Source: Opitutia bacterium (GTDB taxonomy: Bacteria > Verrucomicrobiota > Verrucomicrobiia > Opitutales > UBA953). Taken from it: DNA of 64,000 nucleotides. The notes under the pieces are model-generated. The model was given only the letters and a program-made list of their open reading frames with translations, searched no databases and had not been told where the DNA came from. Each line of letters begins with the position of its first letter. Positions within the stretch are counted from its first letter, which is position 1. The stretch lies in NCBI GenBank assembly GCA_003569165.1, contig BGOI01000001.1:208501-272500 (forward strand), given 5' to 3'. A program made the position numbers and the translations under genes. Positions 24,792 through 33,292 of the stretch are shown piece after piece.

Positions 24792-26689
24792 GGGGTCGTG
24801 ACGCTGAGACCGAGGACGACTCCCTGCAAGACGATGAGCTTGCCGTAGAGCCCCACGGCCTTGGCGGTGTCGTGGCCCACACAGAAATCCTCGGCGGGCT
24901 GACGCGGCAGCGCACCCTTGGCCTTGCCCGACACGGCGTCCTGACCGGCGACGACGAGCTTCATCGCGCCGTCGGCGGCGAGGCTGGCGGTCACGGCGAA
25001 GGATCCTTTGACCTCGGCGGGCGAGACGATCTCGACGACTTCATCCGCACCATGGCGGACGGCGAACGCGACGCGTCCCCCTTTGAGGTAGAGCGCATGA
25101 CCGATGAGGCCGCCTTGCGCGACAATCACAGCGTCACGCTGCGCGGTCTCGACGGTGACGGAAACAGTGAAGGCGCGCTGGCCGACCTGTGGAGCGGAAG
25201 CAGAAGCGATCGTGTCGCCGGACTTCGCCTGCGCGAGTGCGACGGGCTTCGCCGCCGCCTTCTTCGCGGCAGGCTTCTTGGCATCGTCCTTCTTCACGTC
25301 GTTCGGCACGTAATCGATGGTCGGATAAAGCGTCTTCGCGCCCTTCACCTCGCCGGCAGGGCGACGCGCAGTCGGCTCTTTACCGCCGATTTCGGCGGCG
25401 ATCTTATCGGCGAGCGCCTTCAACTTCGCGACGACCTCGGGATGCTGCGCGGCGACGTCGGTCTGCTCGCCGATCTCGGCATCGAGGTCATAAAGACGCA
25501 GGCCAGCGGTCACTTTAGGACCGTTTTTGTTATTCATGCCCTCCGACTGCGGCGCGAGGGCGAGCTTCCAGCGGCCCTGACGGACCGCCTGTAGATTGTA
25601 TCCGGCAAAGTAGTAATGGGCTTCGCGCGCCGACTCCTTGGACTGACCCAGGAGGATCGACGTGATATCGCGGCCATCGATCACCGGCGTCGCGGGCACG
25701 GTGCCGCCGGCAAGCGAGACGAAAGTCGGGAGAAGGTCGATCGTCGCGGCGACGGCGTCGTTGACCGAACCCGCCGGCACGTGGCCCGGCCACCAGGCGA
25801 GGGTCGGCACGCGCACACCGCCTTCCCAAGTCGAACCCTTGCCGCCGCGGAGCGGACCGGCGCTGCCGCCGTCGGTGCCCTTGGTCAGCCACGGGCCGTT
25901 GTCGGAAGTGAAGATCACCAGCGTATCCTTATCGAGGCCTTGCGAGCGCAGCGCGTCGAGCACCTGACCGACGCTCCAATCGACTTCCTCGACCCAATCG
26001 CCGAAGCGGCCGTTCTGGGATTTACCGGCGAACGCGGCGCCAGGGTAGATCGGCGTGTGGACGGCGTTGTGGGCGTAGTAGAGGTAGAAGGGCTTGTCCT
26101 TGTTACGTCCGATGAAGTCGACGGCCTCCTTGGTGTAGAGCTCGACCATGCGGCGCTGACCCTCTCCGTCCATCAGCTCGGCGATCTTCTCATCCCGGAG
26201 GAGGGGGACGACCGGGACCTTGGTGTCGGCACTCTTCTTGAGCATATCATTGGAGTACGGGATGCCCAGGTAGTGGTCGAAACCCTGCCGGGTGGGCAGG
26301 AATTCAGGCTGGTCGCCCAGGTGCCACTTGCCAACCATCTGGGTAGCATAGCCTTTTTCCTTAAGTCTTTCTGCTACAGTTACTTCAGCAGGATTTAACC
26401 CTACGGATTGACCCGGGAAATAGACCCCCGGGACCGAGACTCGGGCGCCGTAGCAGCCGGTCATCATCTGGGCGCGGGAAACCGAGCAGACCGGGGTGGC
26501 GTAGAAGCTGGTCAGCTTCATGCCCTCCTTGGCCATCCGGTCGAGGTGGGGGGTACGCTGCTTGGTGGCCCCAAAGGGTCCGATGTCCCCGTAGCCCATG
26601 TCATCGATGAAGATCACCACCACGTTGGGCGGGCGGGCGGAGGCTGCGGCCGAAAGCACGGCAGCCAGCAGAAGGAAAAGCGTCTTCAT
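24788..26689 (-). CDS. Secreted sulfatase with C-terminal LamG-like module
   Basis: 633 residues from MKTLFLLLAAVLSAAASA (signal peptide); the ORF-track start 84 codons earlier crosses the nuoB promoter and is rejected. Sulfatase domain about 20-450: DDMGYGDIGPFG, the active-site loop C68-S-V-S-R72 with AQMMTG, GKWHLG and TSDNGPW. The third motif position is Val where Pro, Ala or Ser is usual. Then a linker rich in Lys/Ala (DDAKKPAAKKAAAKPVA, near 490) leads to a beta-rich C-terminal module resembling LamG/concanavalin folds, perhaps carbohydrate binding. A roughly 22-codon patch near 26346-26410 uses AT-rich codons unlike the rest. First gene of the three-gene operon. Confidence 0.9.
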   Translation of the reverse strand: MKTLFLLLAAVLSAAASARPPNVVVIFIDDMGYGDIGPFGATKQRTPHLDRMAKEGMKLTSFYATPVCSVSRAQMMTGCYGARVSVPGVYFPGQSVGLNPAEVTVAERLKEKGYATQMVGKWHLGDQPEFLPTRQGFDHYLGIPYSNDMLKKSADTKVPVVPLLRDEKIAELMDGEGQRRMVELYTKEAVDFIGRNKDKPFYLYYAHNAVHTPIYPGAAFAGKSQNGRFGDWVEEVDWSVGQVLDALRSQGLDKDTLVIFTSDNGPWLTKGTDGGSAGPLRGGKGSTWEGGVRVPTLAWWPGHVPAGSVNDAVAATIDLLPTFVSLAGGTVPATPVIDGRDITSILLGQSKESAREAHYYFAGYNLQAVRQGRWKLALAPQSEGMNNKNGPKVTAGLRLYDLDAEIGEQTDVAAQHPEVVAKLKALADKIAAEIGGKEPTARRPAGEVKGAKTLYPTIDYVPNDVKKDDAKKPAAKKAAAKPVALAQAKSGDTIASASAPQVGQRAFTVSVTVETAQRDAVIVAQGGLIGHALYLKGGRVAFAVRHGADEVVEIVSPAEVKGSFAVTASLAADGAMKLVVAGQDAVSGKAKGALPRQPAEDFCVGHDTAKAVGLYGKLIVLQGVVLGLSVTTP

Positions 26690-26807
26690 GGGGTACTCCA
26701 GTAGAACAAACCCATCTGGGTTTAGTTGCAAGGTTCCGTCCGGACCCGCGCTGAGGCACCCGACCCCGATTAGAAGCGATAAAAACGGCCTTTTTGCCCC
26801 TTCCCGC

Positions 26808-26835
26808 TTGCTCCCATGGGGGGCTGTCCTAACTT
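26808..26835 (+). promoter_or_regulatory. Probable nuoB promoter
   Basis: TTGCTC, 16 bases, TAACTT, ending 14 bases before the nuoB ATG; the implied leader would be very short. The same layout (TTGCGG, 16 bases, TAACTT) with the shared word CCTAACTTGCGG occurs before nuoG. Confidence 0.5.
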
Positions 26836-26848
26836 GCGGCCAACGACC

Positions 26849-27382
26849 ATGGTCAAATCCGATTTCGGTTATAACAGCAAGGTGGAGGGCGAGGTCATCG
26901 TGACCCGCGCCGATGCCGTCGTGAACTGGGTGCGCAGCCACTCGGTCTGGCCGATGCCGATGGGCCTCGCCTGTTGCGCCATCGAGCTCATGGCCGCCGG
27001 CGGCTCCCGCTTCGACATCTCCCGCTTCGGCATGGAGGTCATGCGCTTCTCTCCCCGCCAGGCCGACTGCATGATCGTCGCCGGCACGGTCACCTACAAG
27101 ATGGCCGAAGTCGTCCGCCGCATCTACGACCAGATGGCCGAACCGAAGTGGGTCGTCGCCATGGGTGCCTGCGCCTCCACCGGCGGCATGTACCGCTCCT
27201 ACGCCACGTTGCAGGGCGTCGATAATATCGTCCCGGTGGATATCTATATTTCCGGCTGCCCGCCCCGCCCTGAGGCCCTCCTCGATGGCATGATGCTGCT
27301 CCAGGAAAAGATCCGTAACGAAGGCGGCTCGCTGCGTCGCACCTTCCGCGGTCGCACGGTCGAAACGAAGATCGTCAGCTAA
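26849..27382 (+). CDS. nuoB: NADH-quinone oxidoreductase subunit B
   Basis: Peripheral complex I subunit carrying cluster N2, the last Fe-S before quinone. 177 residues from [12 protein letters not shown]2 ligands are visible: [11 protein letters not shown] (adjacent Cys pair), MGACASTGG and [11 protein letters not shown]. The ORF-track start 11 codons upstream is inside the promoter region. First gene of the first nuo unit; no nuoA precedes it. Confidence 0.96.
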   Translation: MVKSDFGYNSKVEGEVIVTRADAVVNWVRSHSVWPMPMGLACCAIELMAAGGSRFDISRFGMEVMRFSPRQADCMIVAGTVTYKMAEVVRRIYDQMAEPKWVVAMGACASTGGMYRSYATLQGVDNIVPVDIYISGCPPRPEALLDGMMLLQEKIRNEGGSLRRTFRGRTVETKIVS

Positions 27383-27449
27383 GCACGGACATGGACGCCG
27401 CTGCGCTCACCTCCGTTTCCCTGCCACGCAGGACCTCGCCGGCAAGGAC

Positions 27450-27977
27450 ATGCCGACCTTCCGCGTCGCGGGTACCGACCTCCTCGCCGTCGTCAGCGCG
27501 CTGCGCGACGAACAGGGTTTCGACCTGCTCGCCGACCTCTGCGGCCTCGAGCTGCAAGGCCGCCCGGTCCGCTTCGGCGTCGTGATTCATCTCCTCAGCA
27601 CGACGCATAAGGAATACGTGCGCCTGCATGTCGACGCCGTCGATGACCGCGTCCCGAGCGTCTCTTCGCTGCATCCCGGCGCCAACTGGCACGAGCGCGA
27701 AGCGTTCGATATGTTTGGCATCGTCTTCGAAGGCCACCCGGACCCTCGCCGCATCCTGATGTGGGATTCGTATCCGTATCACCCGCTCCGCAAGGACTTC
27801 CCGCTCGCCGGTATCGAAGTCCCCTTCCCCGCCGCCGACGTCGCGGAAGTCACCGGCCAGAAGGTCGAGCCCGCCCCGATGATGGGCGGTCCGTTCGTCT
27901 CGCACGGCGGCAAGCTTTCCGAAGGCGAACCCTCCGCGCTCGACCAGTCCTGGACCGAGGAAAAACCCAAAGCCTGA
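27450..27977 (+). CDS. nuoC: NADH-quinone oxidoreductase subunit C (start probably lost to a frameshift)
   Basis: Connects the hydrophilic modules of complex I. The C-terminal signature HPGANWHEREAFDMFGIVFEGHPDPRRILM is diagnostic. As read, the ORF begins at MPTFRVAGTDL, leaving a 67-base gap after nuoB and a shortened N-terminus. An ATG at 27391, eight bases after nuoB, opens MDAAALTSVSLP; adding one C at about 27423 joins it as ...TQDLAGKDMPTF in frame. I think the true gene starts at 27391. Six bases separate its stop from nuoD. Confidence 0.9.
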   Translation: MPTFRVAGTDLLAVVSALRDEQGFDLLADLCGLELQGRPVRFGVVIHLLSTTHKEYVRLHVDAVDDRVPSVSSLHPGANWHEREAFDMFGIVFEGHPDPRRILMWDSYPYHPLRKDFPLAGIEVPFPAADVAEVTGQKVEPAPMMGGPFVSHGGKLSEGEPSALDQSWTEEKPKA

Positions 27978-27983
27978 TTCAAC

Positions 27984-29210
27984 GTGAAGATCACCAAGGA
28001 AATCTCCATCGGCGACGTCGCCGCCCGTTCGGAAGAACTGCGCGGAGAGAACATGACCCTCAACATGGGTCCGTCCCACCCGGCCACGCACGGCGTGCTC
28101 CGCCTGAGCCTCGAGCTCGACGGCGACAAGGTCGTGAAGTGCGACCCGGTCATCGGCTACCTGCACCGCGGCGACGAGAAGATCGCCGAGAACATGACGT
28201 ATAACCAGTTCGTCCCATATACGGACCGCCTGGACTACCTCGCCCCTCTCGCCAACAACGTCGCCTACGCCATCGCCGTCGAGAAGCTCGCCGGCCTCAA
28301 GCTGCCGCCCCGCTGCGAAGCGATCCGCGTGCTCACCTGCGAGATGGCCCGCCTCTCGTCGCACCTCCTCGGCATCGGCGTCTACGCGATGGATACCGGA
28401 GCCTGGACGGTGTTCATGTACACCTTCAACGAGCGTGAGAAGCTCTACACGCTCTTCGAAGAGCTCACCGGCGCCCGCTTCACCACGAGCTACACCCGCA
28501 TCGGCGGCGTGACGCGCGACATCCCCGACGGCTGGCTCGCCAAGGTCTCGGCCTTCTGCGACGGCGTCGAGCGCACCATCGACGAGGTCGACAAGCTCCT
28601 GACCCGCAACGGCATCTTCCTCGAGCGCACCGAAGGCATCGCGACCATCTCGAAAGAGATGGCGCTCGCCTACGGCCTCACCGGTCCGAACCTCCGTGCT
28701 TCTGGCGTGCCGTTCGACCTCCGCAAGGACAAGCCCTACTCGGGCTACGAGCAGTATGACTTCGACGTCCCCGTCGGCGCCAAGGGCGACTGCTTCGACC
28801 GCTACCTCGTCCGCATGGAAGAGCTCCGCCAGTCCGTGCGCATCATCCGCCAGGTCGTGAAGACGATGCCGGGCGGCGCCTGGTACGCCGAAGACGCGAA
28901 GAAGATCTTCCTTCCGCCCAAGGCGAAGGTGATGACGAAGATGGAAGAGCTCATCCAAAACTTCATGCTGGTCACCGAAGGCCCGCAGATCCCGGCCGGC
29001 GAAGTCTACTTCGAAGCCGAGAACCCGAAGGGCGCGCTCGGCTTCTACGTCGTCTCCAACGGCGGCGGTGTCCCTTACCGTCTCCGCATCCGCGGACCGA
29101 GCTTCGTCTCGCTCTCGATCCTTCCCGCCATCGTCCCCGGCAACTTCCTCACCGACGTCGCTTCCATCCTCGGTTCGCTCGACTTCGTCATGGGCGAATG
29201 CGACCGCTAA
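27984..29210 (+). CDS. nuoD: NADH-quinone oxidoreductase subunit D
   Basis: Forms the quinone-binding pocket with NuoB. 408 residues with NMGPSHPATHGVLRL near 28-42, GYLHRGDEKIAE near 62-73, MTYNQFVPYTDRLDY near 75-88 and the C-terminal LDFVMGECDR, the canonical ending for this subunit. The start codon appears to be GTG (GTGAAGATCACC). Tight spacing with nuoC and nuoE indicates one transcript. Confidence 0.96.
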   Translation: MKITKEISIGDVAARSEELRGENMTLNMGPSHPATHGVLRLSLELDGDKVVKCDPVIGYLHRGDEKIAENMTYNQFVPYTDRLDYLAPLANNVAYAIAVEKLAGLKLPPRCEAIRVLTCEMARLSSHLLGIGVYAMDTGAWTVFMYTFNEREKLYTLFEELTGARFTTSYTRIGGVTRDIPDGWLAKVSAFCDGVERTIDEVDKLLTRNGIFLERTEGIATISKEMALAYGLTGPNLRASGVPFDLRKDKPYSGYEQYDFDVPVGAKGDCFDRYLVRMEELRQSVRIIRQVVKTMPGGAWYAEDAKKIFLPPKAKVMTKMEELIQNFMLVTEGPQIPAGEVYFEAENPKGALGFYVVSNGGGVPYRLRIRGPSFVSLSILPAIVPGNFLTDVASILGSLDFVMGECDR

Positions 29211-29215
29211 ACCCC

Positions 29216-29782
29216 ATGCACGAATCTCCTTCTACCACCGCCCCCGCCCGCGCGCTCAAGCCTGAGACGCTCGCCAAGGCTCCCGCCATCATCGCGCAGT
29301 ATCCGCAGAAGCGCAGCGCGACGATGCCCCTCCTGCACCTCGTGCAGGAAGACCGCGGCCATATCACCCAGGACGACATGCACTGGGTCGCCGAGCTCGT
29401 CGGCGTGACTCCGATGCAGGTGCTCGAAGTGGTGACGTTCTACCCGATGTTCCGCCAGTCGCCGATCGGCCGCCGCCACGTGCGCGTCTGCCGCACGCTG
29501 TCCTGCGCCCTCCGCGGTTCCTACGCGCTGATGGAGAACCTCGAGAAGTCCCTCAACTGCAAGCGCGGCGAGACCTCGCCCGACGGCGACTTCACCCTGG
29601 AGTTCGTCGAATGCATCGCCGACTGCGGCTGCGGCCCGGTCGTCCACGTCGACGCCTCGATGCACGAGAACGTGAAGCCCGAGGACGCCGCCCAGTTCAC
29701 CGCCCACCTCAAGGCCACGCTCAAGGATCCGTCCTACGGCCAGAACCCTCCCGTCCCCGGCACGCCCGAGTGGAACGGCTAA
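29216..29782 (+). CDS. nuoE: NADH-quinone oxidoreductase subunit E
   Basis: Thioredoxin-like 2Fe-2S subunit (cluster N1a) of the NADH module. 188 residues from MHESPSTTAPARAL. Ligands appear as CRTLSC (C-x4-C) and CIADCGC (C-x3-C), and HLVQEDRGHITQDDM and VVTFYPMFRQSPIG are typical. The ORF-track start six codons earlier overlaps nuoD; the ATG five bases after the nuoD stop is preferred. Confidence 0.94.
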   Translation: MHESPSTTAPARALKPETLAKAPAIIAQYPQKRSATMPLLHLVQEDRGHITQDDMHWVAELVGVTPMQVLEVVTFYPMFRQSPIGRRHVRVCRTLSCALRGSYALMENLEKSLNCKRGETSPDGDFTLEFVECIADCGCGPVVHVDASMHENVKPEDAAQFTAHLKATLKDPSYGQNPPVPGTPEWNG

Positions 29783-29801
29783 CCTCCCAACCTTAAGCGA
29801 C

Positions 29802-31151
29802 ATGCCCGCCGTCGAACGCCCTCTCATCTACGCCAACCTCCGCAAGCCGGGGTACACGGTCGACATCGACTGCTACCTGCGCAACGGCGGTTACGAAGCC
29901 CTCAAGAAAGCCGTCGCCCTCAAGCCCGAGGAAGTCTGCAAGGAAGTCGAAGTCTCCGGCCTGCGCGGCCGCGGCGGCGCCGGCTTCCCGACCGGTATGA
30001 AGTGGAAGTTCCTCGACCGTAAGTCGGGTAAGCCCATCTACCTCGTCGTCAACGCCGACGAGTCTGAACCCGGCACCTACAAGGACCGCCAGATCATCTA
30101 CCAGGACCCGCACCAGATGCTGGAAGGTATCGCGATCACCGCGTGGGCCATCCAAGCCAAGCAGGCCTTCATCTACATCCGCGGCGAGTTCATCCATGGC
30201 GCCAAGATCCTCGAGCGCGCCATCGCCGAAGCGAAGGCCAAGGGCTTCCTCGGTCAGAACATCCTCGGCTCGGGCTACTCCTGCGAAGTCGTCATCCACC
30301 GTGGCGGCGGCTGCTACGTCTGCGGCGAAGAGACCGGCCTGATCGAATCCCTCGAAGGCAAGCGTGGCTACCCGCGTATCAAGCCCCCGTATTTCCCCGC
30401 AGTCCTCGGACTCTACAACTGCCCGACCATCGTCAACAACGCGGAGACGATGGCGCAGGTGAAGCACGTGATTGCCTTTGGCGGCGCGGAGTTCGCCAAG
30501 ATTGGCATCCCCGGCGACAGCGGTACGCATATCTGGTGCGTCAGCGGCTTGGTGAAGCGCCCCGGCCTCTACGAGATTGAAGCCGGCAAGGCCACTTTCG
30601 GTGAACTGCTCCACGACCTCTGCGGCGGTCCGCTCGACGGGCGCAAGATTAAGGCGATCATCCCCGGCGGCTCCTCCACCAAGATCCTCAAGATCGGCGA
30701 ACGCTTCAAGGGCAAGCTCGCCAACGGCACCGAGTTCGACTGGGCGGTGGAAGACATCCCCCTCGACTCTAACAGCATCGCCGCTTGCGGCACGGGCCTC
30801 GGCACCGGCGGCACCATCGTCATCGACGACTCCGTCGAGATGATCCAGGCGCTCTCCAACCTCAACGCCTTCTACGCCCACGAGACCTGCGGCCAGTGCA
30901 CGCCCTGCCGCGAAGGATCCCTCTGGCTCTCCCGCGTCACGAAGCGCATCACGACCGGCGGCGGCCTCGAGACCGACGTCCCGTTGCTGCTCGACATCGC
31001 GAACCAGGTGGCCGGCCGCACGATCTGCGCCCACGGCGAAGCCGTCGCGTGGCCCGTGCAGTCCGCCGTCCCGAAGTTCAAGGACGAGTACCTCGAGTCC
31101 ATCCGCAAGCGCCAGAAGGGCGAAGCGGTACCCACGCTGAAGCTGATCTGA
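29802..31151 (+). CDS. nuoF: NADH-quinone oxidoreductase subunit F
   Basis: NADH- and FMN-binding subunit with cluster N3, the entry point for electrons. 449 residues: LRGRGGAGFPTGMKW near 55-69 (NADH/FMN), NADESEPGTYKDR, GSGYSCEVVIHRGGGCYVCGEETGLIESLEGKRG, and the 4Fe-4S ligand run CGQCTPCREG near 365 with a later TICAHG. Last gene of the first nuo unit; a REP pair follows instead of nuoG. Confidence 0.96.
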   Translation: MPAVERPLIYANLRKPGYTVDIDCYLRNGGYEALKKAVALKPEEVCKEVEVSGLRGRGGAGFPTGMKWKFLDRKSGKPIYLVVNADESEPGTYKDRQIIYQDPHQMLEGIAITAWAIQAKQAFIYIRGEFIHGAKILERAIAEAKAKGFLGQNILGSGYSCEVVIHRGGGCYVCGEETGLIESLEGKRGYPRIKPPYFPAVLGLYNCPTIVNNAETMAQVKHVIAFGGAEFAKIGIPGDSGTHIWCVSGLVKRPGLYEIEAGKATFGELLHDLCGGPLDGRKIKAIIPGGSSTKILKIGERFKGKLANGTEFDWAVEDIPLDSNSIAACGTGLGTGGTIVIDDSVEMIQALSNLNAFYAHETCGQCTPCREGSLWLSRVTKRITTGGGLETDVPLLLDIANQVAGRTICAHGEAVAWPVQSAVPKFKDEYLESIRKRQKGEAVPTLKLI

Positions 31152-31161
31152 TTAGGCTAAG

Positions 31162-31232
31162 GTAGGGATGCGATGACATCGCATCCGCTGAATCGATAGG
31201 GCGAACGGAGGCGATGTCATCGCCTCCCTACC
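31162..31232. repeat. Inverted pair of GTAGGG REP elements (BIME-like)
   Basis: GTAGG then stem GATGCG-ATGACAT-CGCATC (31162-31186), and facing it stem GGAGGCGATG-T-CATCGCCTCC ending CCTACC (31207-31232). The facing pair after nuoF could fold as one cruciform and may end or stabilise the nuoBCDEF transcript. Confidence 0.75.
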
Positions 31233-31283
31233 CTAGGCATCTCGACTCTTTACAACCACATCCCTGTTTCCTAACAAATAGCC

Positions 31284-31598
31284 ATGGAATTCAAAAACGT
31301 CACCGCCATCGCCAAAGCCAACATCTACTTCGATGGCAAGGTCGTCTCCCACTCGATCCTCACCGCCGATGGTGCCAAGAAGACCGTCGGGCTGATCTAC
31401 GCCGGCACCTACCACTTCGGTACCGACAAGGCCGAGATTATGGAAATCACCGATGGCTCGTGCGTCGTGGTCCAGGACGGTTCCAAGGAAGAGAAGACCT
31501 ACGGCGCGGGCACCCACTTCACCGTGGCCCCGAAGTCCGGCTTCACGATCACCGTGAGCTCGGGCATCTGCCAGTATATCTGCAGCTTCATCGGGTAA
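31284..31598 (+). CDS. ppnP: Pyrimidine/purine nucleoside phosphorylase (PpnP, DUF1255 family)
   Basis: 104-residue cupin-like protein; PpnP in E. coli splits several nucleosides with phosphate. The pattern FKNVTAIAKANIYFDGKVVSHSI, GVIYPGTY-like GLIYAGTYHFGTDKAEIMEI and FTVAPKSGFTITVSSG matches this small family over its entire length. It sits alone between repeat regions inside the split nuo locus, with no evident functional link. Confidence 0.88.
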   Translation: MEFKNVTAIAKANIYFDGKVVSHSILTADGAKKTVGLIYAGTYHFGTDKAEIMEITDGSCVVVQDGSKEEKTYGAGTHFTVAPKSGFTITVSSGICQYICSFIG

Positions 31599-31657
31599 TC
31601 TGACCCGTCGGAGCGGCCGGGGCTTGCCAACGGGCAAGCCTCCCCGAACCTGTGGGC

Positions 31658-32869
31658 ATGTCCGAGCCGACCAGCATGCTGCCCAACATCCCCGCGCCCA
31701 TCGCGCGCGAGAAGCCATGGGTGCAGCTCAAGACGTTCACCTCCAAGCCCGCGATCTTCCGTTCGATGGTCGGCGAGGTGTCGCCCGACGCCCGCCAGGG
31801 CGACGTGGTGGCCGCCTACGATAAGCAGGGTTCCTTCATCGGCTACGGCTTCTGGAACGCCGGCGCCCCCATCGCCCTCCGCATCCTCAAGGCCACCCCG
31901 GGCAAGCCCGATGACGTGTGGTTCGAACAGGCCATCCGCCGTGCCGCCGCCCTCCGCAAGGATGTCCTTAAGCTCGACGAAAACACCGACGCTTACCGTG
32001 TGGTCAATGCCGACGCCGACTTCCTCTCCGGCCTGATCGTCGACCGCCTCGGCGATGTGCTCTCCATCGAGGTCTCCTCCTATGCGGTCATGCGCCGCCT
32101 CCCCCGCTGGATCCCCATCCTGCACGACGCCGTGGGCACCAAGCGCGAGATCGTCCAGGTCGACCCGCATGTCGCCCGCATCGAAGGCATCATGCCGACC
32201 GATGTCCCGAAGTCGTCCGTGCGCTTCGTGAAGATCAAGGAGTTCGGCATGATTCAGGAGGTCGACTTCGCCGAAGGCCACAAGACCGGCTTCTTCTGCG
32301 ACCAGCGCGATAATCGACGTCGCTTCGGCGCCCTCGCCAAGGGCCTCAAGGTCCTCGATCTCTGCTGCTACTCCGGCGGTTTCTCCATCGCGGCCAAGCT
32401 CGCCGGCGCCACCGAAGTCACCGGCGTCGACCTGGATGAAAAAGTCATCGAGATGGCCAAGCGGAACATGAACCTGAACAACGTCCGCATCGACTTCGTG
32501 CATGCGGACGCCTTCACATGGATCCGCCAGATGCAGAAGAACGGCAAGACCTGGGACCTTGTCCTCTGCGACCCGCCCAAGTTCGTCGACAGCCGCGACG
32601 AGGAATTCGAAGCCGAAGGCCTTAAGAAGTATAACGACCTCAACGTCCTCGCCATGCAGCTCGTCGCCCCCGGCGGCCTCTTCGTGACCTGTTCGTGCTC
32701 CGGCCTGGTGTCCCCTGAGGCCTTCGAGGACCTCGTCAGCAAGGCCGCGCACCGCTACCAGAAGCGCCTCCAGATCTTCGATCGCACCGGCCCCGGCGGC
32801 GATCACCCCAACGCCTCCAACCACCCCGAGGGACGGTACCTCAAGGTGCTTTGGAGTAGGATTGCGTGA
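31658..32869 (+). CDS. Class I rRNA large-subunit methyltransferase (RlmI-like)
   Basis: SAM-dependent m5C methyltransferase, RlmI/YccW type, acting on 23S rRNA. 403 residues from MSEPTSML; a GTG two codons earlier is possible. N-terminal PUA-like part (VQLKTFTSKPAIFRSMVGEVSPDARQGDVVAAYD), then EFGMIQEVDFAEGHKTGFFCDQRDNR, SAM motif VLDLCCYSGGFSIAA near 240, VLCDPPKF near 307 and the catalytic-type TCSCSG near 347. Close relatives methylate C1962, but substrate cannot be fixed by sequence alone. Confidence 0.88.
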   Translation: MSEPTSMLPNIPAPIAREKPWVQLKTFTSKPAIFRSMVGEVSPDARQGDVVAAYDKQGSFIGYGFWNAGAPIALRILKATPGKPDDVWFEQAIRRAAALRKDVLKLDENTDAYRVVNADADFLSGLIVDRLGDVLSIEVSSYAVMRRLPRWIPILHDAVGTKREIVQVDPHVARIEGIMPTDVPKSSVRFVKIKEFGMIQEVDFAEGHKTGFFCDQRDNRRRFGALAKGLKVLDLCCYSGGFSIAAKLAGATEVTGVDLDEKVIEMAKRNMNLNNVRIDFVHADAFTWIRQMQKNGKTWDLVLCDPPKFVDSRDEEFEAEGLKKYNDLNVLAMQLVAPGGLFVTCSCSGLVSPEAFEDLVSKAAHRYQKRLQIFDRTGPGGDHPNASNHPEGRYLKVLWSRIA

Positions 32870-32870
32870 G

Positions 32871-33250
32871 GTAGGGATGCGATGACATCGCATCCGCCTG
32901 TCTCTTGGTAGGGACAGCACCACGTGCTGTCCTATCTGCATCACGTTCGCCGCAGGGCGAACGCAGGTAGGGGCACGATTCATCGTGCCCTCTTCCATCG
33001 GAGGGCGCGGCGTAGCCACGCCCCTACCCTCGGCCGCCCTGCGGCGGCCAGGCAGGGATGCGATGACATCGCATCCGCTCCTATGTCGTGACGCGGTCCC
33101 GACCCTACTCAAAGCAACACACCCGCATCCTATCCGGTTTCCGGTCTCCCTTTGGGATTCGCCACTCCCCCGTGCCCCCTTGTCACCATGCCCACGTGCC
33201 CCCTCGCGGCTCCGCCGCGCTAGGCAGGGTCGGGACCGCGTCACGACCTA
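32871..33250. repeat. Dense cluster of at least seven REP-type palindromes
   Basis: In order: GATGCG stem (32871-32895), ACAGCAC stem (32908-32932), CGTTCGCC/GGGCGAACG hairpin (32944-32963), GGGCACGA/TCGTGCCC (32967-32991), a CGTGG-type CCTACC-ending element (33003-33028), CGGCCGCC hairpin (33031-33051), GATGCG stem again (33053-33076), GTCGTGAC..GGTCCCGAC element (33086-33109) and its inverse (33224-33250). A CCGGTTTCCGGTCTCC word lies near 33130-33150. No gene found. Confidence 0.75.
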
Positions 33251-33292
33251 GCGGCAACTTGGGGAGCGGCGCGCTCGGAGAGCAAACCCCGC

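Noticed and set aside
24788-26941. Long N-terminal extension of the second sulfatase (start at 26941)
   Set aside because: It would include the nuoB coding start and promoter; the signal peptide at MKTLFLLLAA marks the real start.
32944-33109. Insertion sequence ends
   Set aside because: Inverted repeats are short hairpins without a transposase ORF or target duplications that I could find.
32871-33250. Possible CRISPR array
   Set aside because: The palindromes differ in stem and spacing and there are no constant repeats with unique equal spacers and no cas genes; REP-type elements explain it.
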